Source of the DNA: Parascedosporium putredinis
Taxonomy: Eukaryota > Ascomycota > Sordariomycetes > Microascales > Microascaceae
Assembly (NCBI GenBank): GCA_949357655.1
Contig: CASHTG010000016.1
Location: 1,426,001 to 1,490,000, forward strand
DNA length: 64,000 nt
Reading direction: 5' to 3'
Within the stretch, counting starts at the first letter, position 1. Every line of letters begins with the position of its first letter. Shown one piece after another: positions 24,855 to 36,525 of this stretch. The notes under the pieces are model-generated. The model saw nothing but the letters and a program-made list of their open reading frames with translations, made no database searches and was not told where the DNA came from. A program made the translations under genes and the position numbers.

Positions 24855-27240
24855 CTAGTCGTCGTCGTCGTCGGAGTCCGACATCAAGCCACCAACCGCG
24901 CCCAAAAAGTCGCCCTGGCCCTCCGCCTTGAGCAGCGCCTCGATATCGACCCGCCCTCCCGTAATGTACCGTTCACTGACGCCCGTATTGACCTTTCTCG
25001 CCAGCAAGTCCCTGAGCTGAGCCTTCAACATGCCAAGCTCCGCTCTCGTCAGCTGCGCGGCTTCCCTCTCCTTTTGCTTCTTTCCGCTGCCCTTGCCCCC
25101 CAGTTCTTGACCTGCTCCAGCTCGTCGCTGTCGTACTCCACCCCCAGCTCCTCCGCTGCAGATTTCACCCAATTGTCCTCCTTCTTGTCCTTGTCCTTTG
25201 CAATGGTGGCATCCGCAATCGTCTTGGCTAACGTGAGGCGTGGCTTTAGTTTTGACACCACCCGCCTGTCGATATCAATCGTCCTGATGATGTACTTTTG
25301 GCGCACCGCCTTCTCTTGATGAACCTTGGCTACCAGTCTCCTGATGGGCGTAACCTCGTCCGGAGAACACAGTAGGATACTGACGCCCGAGTTTTCACCA
25401 CGCGCAGTGCGGCCAGATCGATGGACATACGCATCCGCCGCGCGGGGTACATGGTAGTGGATCACTTGGTCGACGTTGGGAATATCGAGACCACGAGCCG
25501 CCACATCGGTGGCGAGTAAAATGGTCGCCTCTTTGGTGGTGGGGTTGGAAAACCTCTCAATCGCCCGTAAGCGAGCCTTTTGAATCATTTGGGAATGAAG
25601 AGGGTGCACTTTGAGGTTCAGGTGCTGGAGCATGGGCGCTAACCGCCGTACCGCGCCGATGGAGTTGGTGAAAACAAGCGTCCGCCGGCAGGGGTTCAGC
25701 ATCAAAACTGCGTAGAGAAACAAGTCCTAAGAGGAGAGAGAGATGGTTAGCCATAGAGTCATGTAATGTATACGAGATCAAGTAAAGGGGCTCACCTTTT
25801 CGAGGGGTCCGCATTCAACGAGTCCCTCCTTCAACTTTTCCGCCATCTGGGAAACCGGGTTAACGTCGATGAACTTGGGCTTTTCTTCGCGAAAATTAAG
25901 CTTCTTCAGGAGGTATTCCATGGACTCTCCTTGGTCCAAGAGGTTATATTTCGCCTTGCCCGCAAGTTTTTGCTGCAGGGATTTGTTAAACGTCGCGGAA
26001 AACACCAGCGTTTGCCTGGGACCCAATTCCTCGCTATCGCTGTCCTCATCCCCCTCGTCGAAGCCGAATTCTTCGCGATCCAGTGCATTCAGAATCTCCT
26101 CGGCTTCCTTGAAATGTCCCTCTGACAGCAGTCGATCCGCCTCGTCAATCACCAAAAACCGGATCCCCTTGAACGCCTGGAGCAGCGGGATATCTGTGCT
26201 GATCACTTCCCAGAGTCGACCCGGCGTCGCGACAATTATGTCCGCCTTGGCGATCTGTCTCTGTTGTTTTAGTACGGAGAGGCCACCTGTAACCGAGCAT
26301 ACGTAGGGGGACCGTGGTAGCCCTTTGCATAGGGCTTTGATGTGGTCAACGAGCTGGTGGGCAAGCTCGCGAGTAGGGGAGAGGACTAGTGCAAGGGGCG
26401 TCTTGATGTCGTCTGCTTCCTTGTCCTCTTCCGTCTTTCCCTTGGCGTTATCCTGCAGCCACTGCTCGACGATCGGAATGGCGAAAGCAAGCGTCTTTCC
26501 TGAACCTGTAGAAGCTTTGCCAATGACGTCGTGCCCGGCGAGAACCTCCGGGATGGCTTGCGCTTGAATAGCTGTGGGTTTCGAGAATTTGAGTTGCCTG
26601 AGCGAATGAAGAAGGGCCGGGGACAGATTCAGCGAATTCCAGTCTGCCGGGCTGTTGTCGGTAGCTGGAGAAGACTCCTCGTTTTCGCCATCCTCACTCA
26701 TCCGCCCGGCCTCGTCCTCCTCCGCCTCCTCTTGCTCCTCCTCCTCTTCCTCCTCTACCTTCTCCTCCACCTTCTCCTCCACCTTCCCCTCTCCCCTTCT
26801 TCGTTTAGTTCGTCTTCAGCTCCACTTTCTTGATTATTTTCTTCTCCGTCCGCTTCGGGCGTGTCTGGCTGGTCCGTCACTGTTGGCCCTTCCTCGGTGG
26901 GGGAGGATCCTCGAAGCCCTCGAATTCCTCACCATCGGTTTCTTCTGTTGCGGCGACCGGCACGGTTTCGGGTACGAAAAACTGCATGTCCTCTCCATTC
27001 TTCACAATATCGACCCCTTCCAACATCTCAAGTCCCATGATTCCGTCAACATCTTGCTGCCAGGGCAGGGAACCTGCGTCTAGTTTGCGAAAACCAGGCT
27101 TCGGCCCGGAAGCCCTTGGCGTTCTTGTTGGCTTTTTTGTTGGTTTTTTGTTGGCTTTCCACCCTTCTTTGGTCGTTTCGCGGGACCCTTCCGGTCGCCC
27201 TTCCCTCCTTGAAGCTTTCTCTTTTAGAACTGGGCTCCAT
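24855..27240 (-). CDS. MAK5: ATP-dependent DEAD-box RNA helicase MAK5
   Basis: A nucleolar helicase for 60S ribosomal subunit assembly (human homologue DDX24). Exons are 27240-25796 and 25726-24855, with a 69-bp intron (GTGAGC...TTAG, phase 0). The basic N-terminus (KRPKKGGKPTKKPTK) leads to the MAK5-type block LDAGSLPWQ and GLEMLEGVDIVKNGED, then an acidic stretch. The helicase core has the Q motif KPTAIQAQAIP, Walker A ASTGSGKT, TPGR, DEAD (VIDEADRLL) followed by a long acidic insert typical of MAK5, SATF and HRSGRTAR. The tail has VSERYITGGRVDIEALL and ends in five Asp. Single bases are missing in T4 27222-27225, T6 27144-27149, G5 26899-26903, C4 26786-26789 and C6 25096-25101. Restored, it has 773 residues with matching phases. 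Confidence 0.93.
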
Positions 27241-27809
27241 GGCAATTGTCGCTGGCTGTTGCGCTGGTCGGGTAAGATAGCTTGACAAGACGATTGCCCC
27301 ACCAGGACGAAAAAAATTCCCAAAATTTTGGACTTGCGTCGGCGTCGACTTCACCGACGCCCGATCGCTTACTCAGCCCGCATTCCAAGGTCTCACTTTA
27401 AAGTCATCTCAGGCATGGCGACCATCGATCAACGCGCCTCGAATGTGCCATCAATTTGATAGAGAGATGTCTTTGATTTTTCGCGACAAGGGTTTATAAA
27501 TCGCATGTTTCAGAGATCTATTCAGCGATTCGAGTCCAATTCCTTATCTGCGACCTCAATTGGCCTCAGGTTGGGACCTAGCCCTTGGTTGAGGGCGTTG
27601 CTGAAGAGCCCAGCTGTTAACAACTGGTTTAGAGCTGTCTGCAGCCACTTTGCCCAGCTCCACGACAAGAGCGAGGTTTGTCGCAAGTGCACCTCAATTT
27701 CGCGACCTAAAACGCGGCGAGCTGCAACGCTTGAGTAGTCGCAAACACGCGCCTTTTCTCGACCTCCATCACCCTATCCGCACCCTGAAGCCCATGCAAT
27801 AATCTTAAA
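27241..27809. promoter_or_regulatory. Shared divergent promoter of MAK5 and HIR1
   Basis: 569 bp separate the start codons of two divergently transcribed housekeeping genes. No separate gene is seen. The plus-strand ORF 27505-27738 is unsupported. A bidirectional promoter is inferred from the geometry only. Confidence 0.5.
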
Positions 27810-30800
27810 ATGCATATCATAAAGCCATCTTGGCTGAGCCATAGCGGTGAGTTTTTCATTCTGCCTCCAATCTTCCCCGCCAGGGCGCCGGATTGGGAGA
27901 ACGCTCTCGCTCGCGCTCCTCCCCAAACTTTTCGCTTGTTCGATACGATCTCGAACACAGCTTGCTAATCATGCTATTTTTGGGCGTACTCTAGGCGAAC
28001 AAAAAGACTTCGAGGTATACAGCTGTCATGTTTCCCCCGATGGCAAGAGATTGGCCACTGCCGGTGGCGATGGCCATGTGCGGATATGGTCGACCGAGTC
28101 CATCTACAGCGCCGACGACCCCGATTACAAAAACCACGACAGCTCTGCCACATGAGCCATCACCTAGGCACAATTCATTCCGTCAGGTTCTCCCCTAATG
28201 GTCGATACCTTGCTTCCGGTGCCGACGACAAGATAATATGCGTCTACTACCTGGACAAAGGTCCCCCGACGACAACTTTTGGTACGCCCGAACCCCCTGA
28301 GAAGCAAGCTGCGCTCACCCACCCCTCTCGATACATCTTCTTAACCTCTTAACTGTATAGGGTCGAATGAGCCGCCTCCGGTCGAAAACTGGAAAACGCA
28401 TAAGCGACTAATCGGACACGAAAATGACGTGCAAGATCTTGCCTGGTCCTACGACTCTTCGATCCTCGTTTCGGTTGGACTCGATTCCAAAATCGTTGTC
28501 TGGTCTGGCCACACCTTCGAGAAGCTGAAGACGATCCTCTCGCACCAGAGCCATGTTAAAGGCATCACATTCGATCCGGCAAATAAGTACTTCGCGACGA
28601 CGAGTGACGACCGAACCCTAAAGATCTTCCGGTTTACCCCTCCTGCGCCGAATGCGACTCAGCACGACATGGTGAACAATTTCGTGCTAGAAACAACCAT
28701 AAACGTCCCGTTTAAAAGCTCGCCCCTAACAACATACTTCCGAAGATGCTCATGGTCCCCCGATGGAAATCACGTCGCCGCCTCCAACGCGGTTAACGGC
28801 CCGGTCAGCTCTGTCGCCATCATCGAACGCACAAGATGGGATAGCGAGATCAACCTCATCGGCCACGAGGCGCCAACAGAAGTCTGCCTCTTCTCGCCGC
28901 GCCTTTTCCACACTCAAAACCCGGCGGACTCTGATGGACAAGGAGGCGCTCTTGTCACGGTTATCGCATCTGCCGGCCAGGATAAGACTCTCTGTATCTG
29001 GAACACCAACACCTCGCGGCCTGTAGTCATTTTCCAGGATATCACGGCAAAGTCCGTGGCCGACCTCGCCTGGGCTCCCGATGGCCAAACTATCTTTGCG
29101 GTGAGTCTCGATGGTAGCATCATTGCCGCGAAGTTTGCGCCGGGCGAGCTTGGCTGGCCAGCCACCGTGGAAGAAAATGACAAGGCTCTGCAAAAGTATG
29201 GTGGCTCGCGTAAAGGCATGGGTATCGCGGAGGACGTCGACGGCCTGAAATTAGAAGGGCACAGCAAGGCGGGAGAATCGCGGGCTGCTGAATCCCGTAT
29301 GGGTGCCCTGATGGGCGATCTCCAACCAGCCGCGAATGACCAGTCGGCCAAAACTAATGGGACGAAATCAACCTCAAGTAAAGCGACTCCCGTAACGAAT
29401 GGCCAATCAGAAACGGACAAAGAAAAGGAAAAGGAGAAGGAGAAGGAGAAGGAGAAGACGGAAAAGGAGACAGAGAAGGACAAAGAGAAAGCAGCCGAGG
29501 AGACGGCAGCAGATAAGACGGCGGAACGAGTCAAAGAACTCAAGTCGAGGGTGACGATTGGAAAGGACGGCAAAAAGAGAGTTGCGCCCTTGTTGGTCTC
29601 TTCCTCCGGAACGGGTCAGTCCTCGCTGCCCCAGACCCAACTCGTCGGCTCTACGGCGACCAAGGCGGCTCAGAATGAGGCTCCACAAACAATTATAGAT
29701 ATAGCAAGGCCTTTTGAGGGACTCCCAAGGGCGGCATAGCGACGCTGCTACTAGGGAACAAGCGCAAGGGCTCCCCAGTTGAGTCAGACGACGCTGATGA
29801 GCAGGTCGTCAAGAAGCCCGCGGCCGGCCCAGTGCCAATTCTTGCGGATGGCGCTGATGGGGTTGAGCCGGCAGCTCTGACGGCGGCCAACTCAGGGCTC
29901 ATCCCAACGCCAGAGTATCTCCGGCCCGCGGTTCTCAATCCATCAATCGCCTTCTCAAAACTGAGACTTGGTGTCCCAAATGTTCGCACCCACATCTTAC
30001 GACCGCTCGAAAAGGGAGTTCTTCTCTCGGAAAGCACCTTGGAAGAAGCGTCCAAAATTCCCGAGAATATCATCTTTGAAGCGCGCAACCCAGCCCTCGT
30101 CAAAGATCCGGCAAGGATCTCGGCTTCGAAGCGGGGATCTTTAATTTGGCAAGACTTTCTCCCGCGAGCCGTACTTCTCATCACTGGAAATCGAAACTTT
30201 TGGGCTGCGGCCTGCGAGGACGGGAGCTTGTTCATCTGGACGCCGGCAGGCAGAAGGCTTTTGGTGCTATCATCGTTGAATCGCAACCGGTTATCCTCGA
30301 ATGCCGCGACCACTGGCTCTTATGTGTCACCGCTATCGGACTTTGCCATGTATGGGATATTCGAACCCAATCGTCGCCGCATCCCCCAGTCTCGCTTGGG
30401 CCAGTTTTAGAGCTCGCGTGTACCTCGCTCAACGTGCATGCTCCTCGCCAGGACCGGGCATCACGGCAGCAACCCTGAACTCGACTGGCCATGTCGTTGT
30501 AACACTAACAAACGGCGACGGATATTTTTACGCGAGAGACATGTACACTTGGCAGCGCTTGAGCGAGGCTTGGTGGGCTGTTGGATCTCAATACTGGAAC
30601 AGCACCGACTCATCCATTAGCGCTCTTCAATCTACCGCAGTAGGCCCCATTACGCCAAAGCCCAAAGATGGCAGCACGGCCAATGCATCGGCCGGGATCC
30701 TCCCGTTCCTCGAGAGACATACCACGAACGAATTCTTACTTCGCGGCCGTGCATACAACTTGCAACGCATCGTCAAGATGGTCCTCGCTAAGGATGGCTA

Positions 30801-31280
30801 CGAGGGGTTCGAGTCCAGCGTCAGTATAGCGCATCTCGAGAACAGGATCGCCGGAGCCCTCCAGCTCGGCGCGCAGGATGAGTTCCGGCTCTATCTCTTC
30901 ATGTACGCCAAGAGAATCGGAGCTGAAGGGTTAAGAGAAAAGGTAGAGGAGCTTCTCAACTCGCTTCTAGGCGGTGTGCTCCGGGAGAAGGCTCCAAGAG
31001 GCGGCGCCAAGGAGGACGGCAAGGGCTGGTTCAGCGCAGAGGGCGATATCTGTGGCTGGGACCGAAAAGAGCTCCTCAAGGGGGTCGTCATGATTCTTGG
31101 TAAGCTTTCTTGTGCCTTTGTGCCCCCTCGTCTTCACCTTGTAGTCCACGTCACAACGAGCTAACACGCGTCCTTCTAGGCAAATTCCGAGAGCTACAGA
31201 GACTTACGGTGCAGTATGCCCGCGCCCTAGACATCACATTAGAGGAAGATGATGAGATGTCGGTGGATGGCGAATCCTAG
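27810..31280 (+). CDS. HIR1: HIR1/HIRA histone H3-H4 chaperone subunit
   Basis: A subunit of the HIR complex, which deposits H3-H4 independently of replication and represses histone genes. Exons are 27810-27846, 27995-28281, 28361-31099 and 31180-31280, all joined in phase 1. The start is MHIIKPSWLSHSGEQKDFEV, the canonical HIRA opening. WD40 repeats fill residues 1 to about 390 (LATAGGDGHVRIWST, YLASGADDKIICVY, LVSVGLDSKIVVW). A KEK-rich linker precedes the Asf1-binding B motif RVTIGKDGKKRVAP (about 505). The Hira domain follows, with RLSEAWWAVGSQYWN. Single bases are missing at A5 28129-28133, C3 29724-29726, 30252-30257 and about 30437-30445. Restored, it has 1055 residues, the usual length. 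An alternative cause, a pseudogene, is unlikely given the intact motifs. Confidence 0.95.
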
Positions 31281-32218
31281 AGACTAAGCGAAGAGACAAC
31301 GAAAGAAGCGAGCAGGGGTTGGCATGGGCTGTGTATCTCTATATATTGTATTGTGTAAGACTAGACATTCCTGGACGGTATTGAGCGGCGGATTACGGTT
31401 TTTTTCTCCTTTTATCGATTCTACTAAGCGGTCGACGGGTGTCTATCTTACGCCCAGTTTGAAGCGAGAATGAGAAGGATGTAGCGGCTATCAGCCCTGA
31501 CTTTACTATAGCCCTCGAGATGAAATGAAGACAAGCGTGGCATATCATGTGAGAGTGGCATAAAGCCTGGGCCTTACCTTGTGATGATTTTGGGAAGGCG
31601 GATCCGAGTTGTTCAATCGCAGCTTCCCTCTGCTCTCCTCTTACTAGCTGGCGAGGATCTATCTACTTCTATGAGAATCTTCTTCGTCTCCTAGCTAACT
31701 AGTTGCTAGGTTATCTTTTTCATCTCTCGAGAAGAATTTTCACTTGCCCTTTCTCTCCTCATCAACGCCAATTACCTGAATTCACTTTCTTACCCGAATT
31801 CACTTTCGTGCTGATAGATACTACATCAGACACACACTCCTAGAAGCAACCTCGAAATCTGCCAAGAGCTCTACGATTTTTCAACCGGAAAAGGCCCTCC
31901 GACATTGTTTCGGTCCCGTTCCGTCGTTCCGACTAGGTCCACCACCTCGCCGGGTTGGATCTTGACCAGAGTGAAAGATCGAGTTCAAAGACGCCGAGTA
32001 GCCTTCTCAAGACAAGTCCTATTTCGTTCTTTTCTACCCCCAGTCCTCCCACTCTGTTGGCTGGGGTTTTCTAGTCAATCAACGGCTAGCACCACTTCCG
32101 GCACCACGTCGATATCCCCATTCTACCAGAGCCCACCAGGACCCTCAAGGAGGCATCCTACCGTTAAGCACATCCACTTGCCCCATTACATCAAGCTTCC
32201 CCGAAGTATAATCTTACT
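31281..32218. other. Intergenic
   Basis: The HIR1 3' region (left) and the promoter and leader of the GT15-like gene (right). A direct repeat GAATTCACTTTC occurs twice (31779-31790 and 31796-31807). No gene is seen. Confidence 0.45.
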
Positions 32219-33907
32219 ATGACGGATCAGGATGAAGACACTCATCCGTACCAACTCCCGAGATGGGTGCTCCTCCTTCTCCTTCCCGTGGAATACATCC
32301 TGATACCTTTTGGCATGGCTAATTTCAAAGTGCTTGAGTATATTCTGCGCTTCCTTTTGTGGTACAGATCCCTGGTTCTTCACACTGGCGGGAAATTGTG
32401 GAAGCCTTTCAGCGGTATCATGTGTATCATTCGGCCTATATACAAACTAGCTCGCAGGATATATAAGCAATATCCTGATATAGTCTGCTTTTTCGGGATG
32501 ATAGCCGTTTTGAACATCCATGCTCCGGGGCGGTCGTATCCTGGCCAAAAGTCTATCGTTTCGTTAGAAGTGAGCTGGTGGTGCAAAAACAGCAGCTTCT
32601 TACCCATGAGCTGTACCTTCATAACCTAACCAGTTATGTCAAACCCGCACCCCGGCCAGTCATCCTGATCGCCATGGAGAGCCACGAGGCAGATTCTACC
32701 ATCTTGACAATGGCCCAGGTACAGGCCGCTTTGTCTGGGAAATTCTCCTACGATTGGATCTTTTTCAGCAGCGAGGAGCCCGGCGACGATTTCAAAGAAA
32801 CCACTTCGACTTTGGCCGGCGAGGCTACCGCCTTCTACGAGTACCTACCCAAGGATCACCCCATCTTCGCGGCTCAACCTTACGGTCCTTTGGACATGTC
32901 CGAAGATGACAGCCGAGCCTATGCCCCTTCTGCTGCATTGCTAGGTCTCGCTGATAAGGGAAATTGCTGGATTACAGCTGGTTCTGGAAGCTAACTCCGG
33001 GGTGAGGACCTTTTCCCCTTTGCAATGAGAGCCGAAGCGGCATGAGCAAAGTCACGTAACGAGTGGGATGTGCTAACCTGGCCTGTGTAATTCTCCCTAG
33101 GCACCTGTTCCGTCAAGCTTGGATTTTGACATCTTCAAGGCACTCGATGATCATGGAATGGTTTATGGATACAGTCAACCCAACAGCCTTGCCCCGCCAG
33201 TTACAAGCAACACGGCCCTCTACCATCCGTACCTTAATGATCACTTCGGTGTCGGAAGCGTCTCGTGGACCGCGGAAGAAATCCCTGCCAACGGCTTGGA
33301 TTCTATTGATGGTAATATTGATGGCGCGTCGCTCACCTCAAACCAGAAAATAGTAAGGCGGAAGGCGATTGGCTCGACGGGTACACTCCAAGCGGATGCG
33401 CTTGAGCTCACCGACGGGAATGAGCATGATGAGCATGATGAGCGGTTGCTCTCACCATCTCGCATTATACAAGCTCTCTCGGCCCCCGGATCCAACTATG
33501 AAATCGGTTGGTTAGGTGCATTTCGTCAGGACGACTACAAGGGAATCACTTGGACCATCGATCGCATGCATTCCGGTATGGCCAACGGCGGGTATATCCT
33601 GCTCGTTTCTCCTTTTGCCTTTGTCTTCTTCCTTCCCTTTCTCCACTTCCCCCTCGATAACTAGTAATTTCATAAACTAACGGAAAGCCTTCGGGGCGAA
33701 GATGATGCGAGCAAGGCCCTCGCTGCCCTTGATTCGCCTCCAGCAAACGTCGATGGCGAAGACCAACTCCAAGTTTATCCAAGTGAGATGGCAGCCCAAA
33801 CACAGCCTTCGGGCCCCAGTGGCGGGCACGGAAACCTCAAATCTTCTGGGGCCTTCCTCTTCTTAGGTGACGAATCGCTAGAGATATCTGCTGTGCACAG
33901 GAAATAG
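32219..33907 (+). CDS. Highly diverged GT15 (KRE2/MNT1)-like membrane protein, broken
   Basis: Likely descended from Golgi alpha-1,2-mannosyltransferases, but activity is doubtful. Proposed exons are 32219-33001, 33101-33591 and 33688-33907 (introns GTGAGG...CTAG and GTATAT...AAAG). An N-terminal hydrophobic segment (RWVLLLLLPVEYILIPFG) fits a type II protein. GT15-like blocks appear in order: FSYDWIFFSSEEPGDDFKE, AFYEYLPKDH, LLDYSWFWKLTPG, LDFDIFKALDDHGMVYGY and SNYEIGWLGAFRQDDYKG. The usual RHMCRFNSGFF block and the acidic residue of WRVEPD are absent (KLTP instead). At least three bases seem missing (G4 32527-32530, about 32960-32970, about 33116). The C-terminal end is unclear: open frame continues past the TAG at 33905 to about 34078. 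Homology is by eye only. Confidence 0.5.
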
Positions 33908-36525
33908 GAGACCTCCGCCGCCGTATTCTCCGACTTTTTAGTCACGACCGGGCGTACATCGCTTCTCGACGACAAAGAAGACACGGTCGCGCTATGGCCC
34001 CATGGGCTTTTCATCCACATTTTTGAAGACGGCCCAGTCGAAGTCCCTCTCGGAATGGCAGCTTACATGTATGGCTAGTTAGACCGAAAGGTGTGGTATG
34101 AAAAAGATGGCATGAGAAGCCTCCCTCCACTCGAACGAGGACGATTTAAGTCAGCTTCCTGAGCTCTGAACCATGCCCCCTCCACCATGTCTTCTTGACA
34201 CTGGGCGACGGGGTGCTTGCACGTTTGCGCTGACTTCCTAGTTGCATGCTTCGATCGATGACTTTTCGACAAATGTTCACCAAACCGACAGATATAAGCA
34301 CCGTGCCGCAAGAATGAAAGTCGCGGTAGGATAGGGAGCAGCATGCCACCTACGCTTACCTACGCTCCATCGAAGCTTTGCTCAACTTGTTTGGAGGGGT
34401 CTTGATTGCTCTCGTCTTGGCTCTTACCTTTTTTCTAATTTCTTTTTTTTCTTCGTCTTTCTTTCTTTCCTCTTTCTCTGGCACGGGACTGGTTTCTTTT
34501 CAAATCTTCCACCTGCCGTCGGGAGTTTGTCGTCTAGTCCCGCTAGATAGAAAAAGGGCTCTAATACGGGATCTACAAAAGCCCAGTAGGAGTCCCAAGC
34601 AACCTGGTAGATAGTCTTCAATACAAACTACCTATAAAAAGGCTGATGGACGGGCGATACAAGGTTTTTGGTATGTAAGTTTCAAGCCTCTCGCTTATCC
34701 GCTGGCTGGAAACTAGTCCACATTAGCAAACGGCAAGGCCACGGATATATGCTTAAAGACGTGACAGTAAGAGCCGGGTCCGGCCTACTCGACTGGGTTC
34801 GCAGATCCCGCGTCAACTGAACGGCTCACGGCGCGAGAGTGGGCCCATTAAAGTTTCTCTGGCTGTTGGAGCCCAAACATCGAGGCTGCTCAACACTGAA
34901 GATTGGCCAGCGTAAGCTTTATCCCAAATAGCGCCAAGACGAGCTAATCGCGTCGTTGCGGCGCGGCGTTGTCTGAGGTCTCGCCGCATCCACACCCATC
35001 AGGATAGAAGACGAATTAAGCGAGTGGTCACGAGTACGATCCACGTTGCACGAATAGAAATGGGAAGGTCGTTCTCTCGGTATGGCCCGCCCACCGCTGC
35101 TTCTGCCACCAGTGCGCCATGCATGCTTTGTTGGCGAACTCATCGGCTTCGAGCCTCAACTCCAAGGCGGCAACATTGGTAGTGGCTCTTTTATCCCCTT
35201 GAACCTCCTCTTTTACTTTTTTCTTCTCGTCTGGCTAGTTGTGACGCATTTTTGCCAGCTTTTTGAGGTTTCTGAGACGCTTGTATTGCTTGAGGTTGGG
35301 GATTGCGGGGGAATGGCGGTGATAAAGGGCCAGCCCAACCTTGGTGCAGCTCCCAGCTTGTCAGGTGGTGCTTGTGACATCATAATGTTCTTGACTCTAA
35401 TCCCTGGCCTGACTTGATCTTCTCCCTTTTGTTCATTTGTTGGGTTGAAGCAAACGGTTCTCCACGTTATGTCCCAATTGAAAAAGGAAAAACAAAAAAG
35501 AAAAGTAACTGTGAAGAGAAACCATCCAACTCTTCCTCTCCCGAAATATATTTCAACTGTCACGCAGCCATCGATCGATATTAGACCCCGAACCCGAGCG
35601 AGAGGCAGAAGAGGAAGACAATACGACGCTGCGAGTCCGGCCAAGCTCTTTTCGGTGCACTTCCCAAATCAGACACCAGCAGCTCTTTCCCCACACTCCG
35701 TCCCATTTTCTGAGCTTGCAAGCACATTCGCGACAGTCACGCGGTGTGTCCTCTGCTTGCGCTGCACACCCTTGCTCTTGCTTGCAGGACCCCAGGCATC
35801 CCGTGCCCCATCCACCCCATCCAACCCATCTGATAATACCCAGTTTCTGCAGACACCAAAGTGGTGGCTGTGTGTCTGTGTATGAAAGTCATTGAGCTCT
35901 TGGCCCTCCAGTCCTTTCCTGGCAGAGCTGAGCTGGCCGACCAACAATTCAAGCTCTGACTGAGCGAGTGTGCTTCCCAGCTGAAACTTTTTTGCCTACC
36001 TTTTCTAACAGGGGCAGCTAATCCCTGCACATTTGCCAACACCGTGAAGCGGGTGCAAAACCATCCCTTTTCCAAAAATCGTTAGTTTTGTCCCAGCTCC
36101 TCTCCTAATTTCATTTCTTTTGTGCCCTCGCTTCGCGTCGAACCTGGATTGTCTCGACGCCCATTTCGAATCGAGCTCATTAGGATGGCTGATTAGACAA
36201 AAGTAACGCGATCCTCGACTCAGATTCTCCCCAAACAGCGCCGTGACTCTTGGCCCCCTTTCGAGCAAAGAGAAAAAAATTGGAAAGTTGCACCTCGACG
36301 ACTGGGGCAATATTTTCCACAGTTTCGCCGAGCTTTCTCGACATCGAACCCAACTGCCTCATCGCTGGTCGCATGACAAGCGAGCTTCACCAGTCGTCCT
36401 GAGTTGAGTGACGGACGAGGACACGCCGTGGAGCTCCCTTCACGGGAACCCTTGACCTCGGATCTTGGCGACCGGAGCCGGCTCATCAACAACCCTACAC
36501 TTGGCGGGACGATCACGATACCACA
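33908..36525. other. Intergenic, no gene recognised
   Basis: The first 170 bp remain open in the frame of the preceding gene and may belong to it. The rest shows no family motif in either strand. The right end is the pyrimidine-rich leader of the nucleotide-sugar transporter. Confidence 0.4.
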
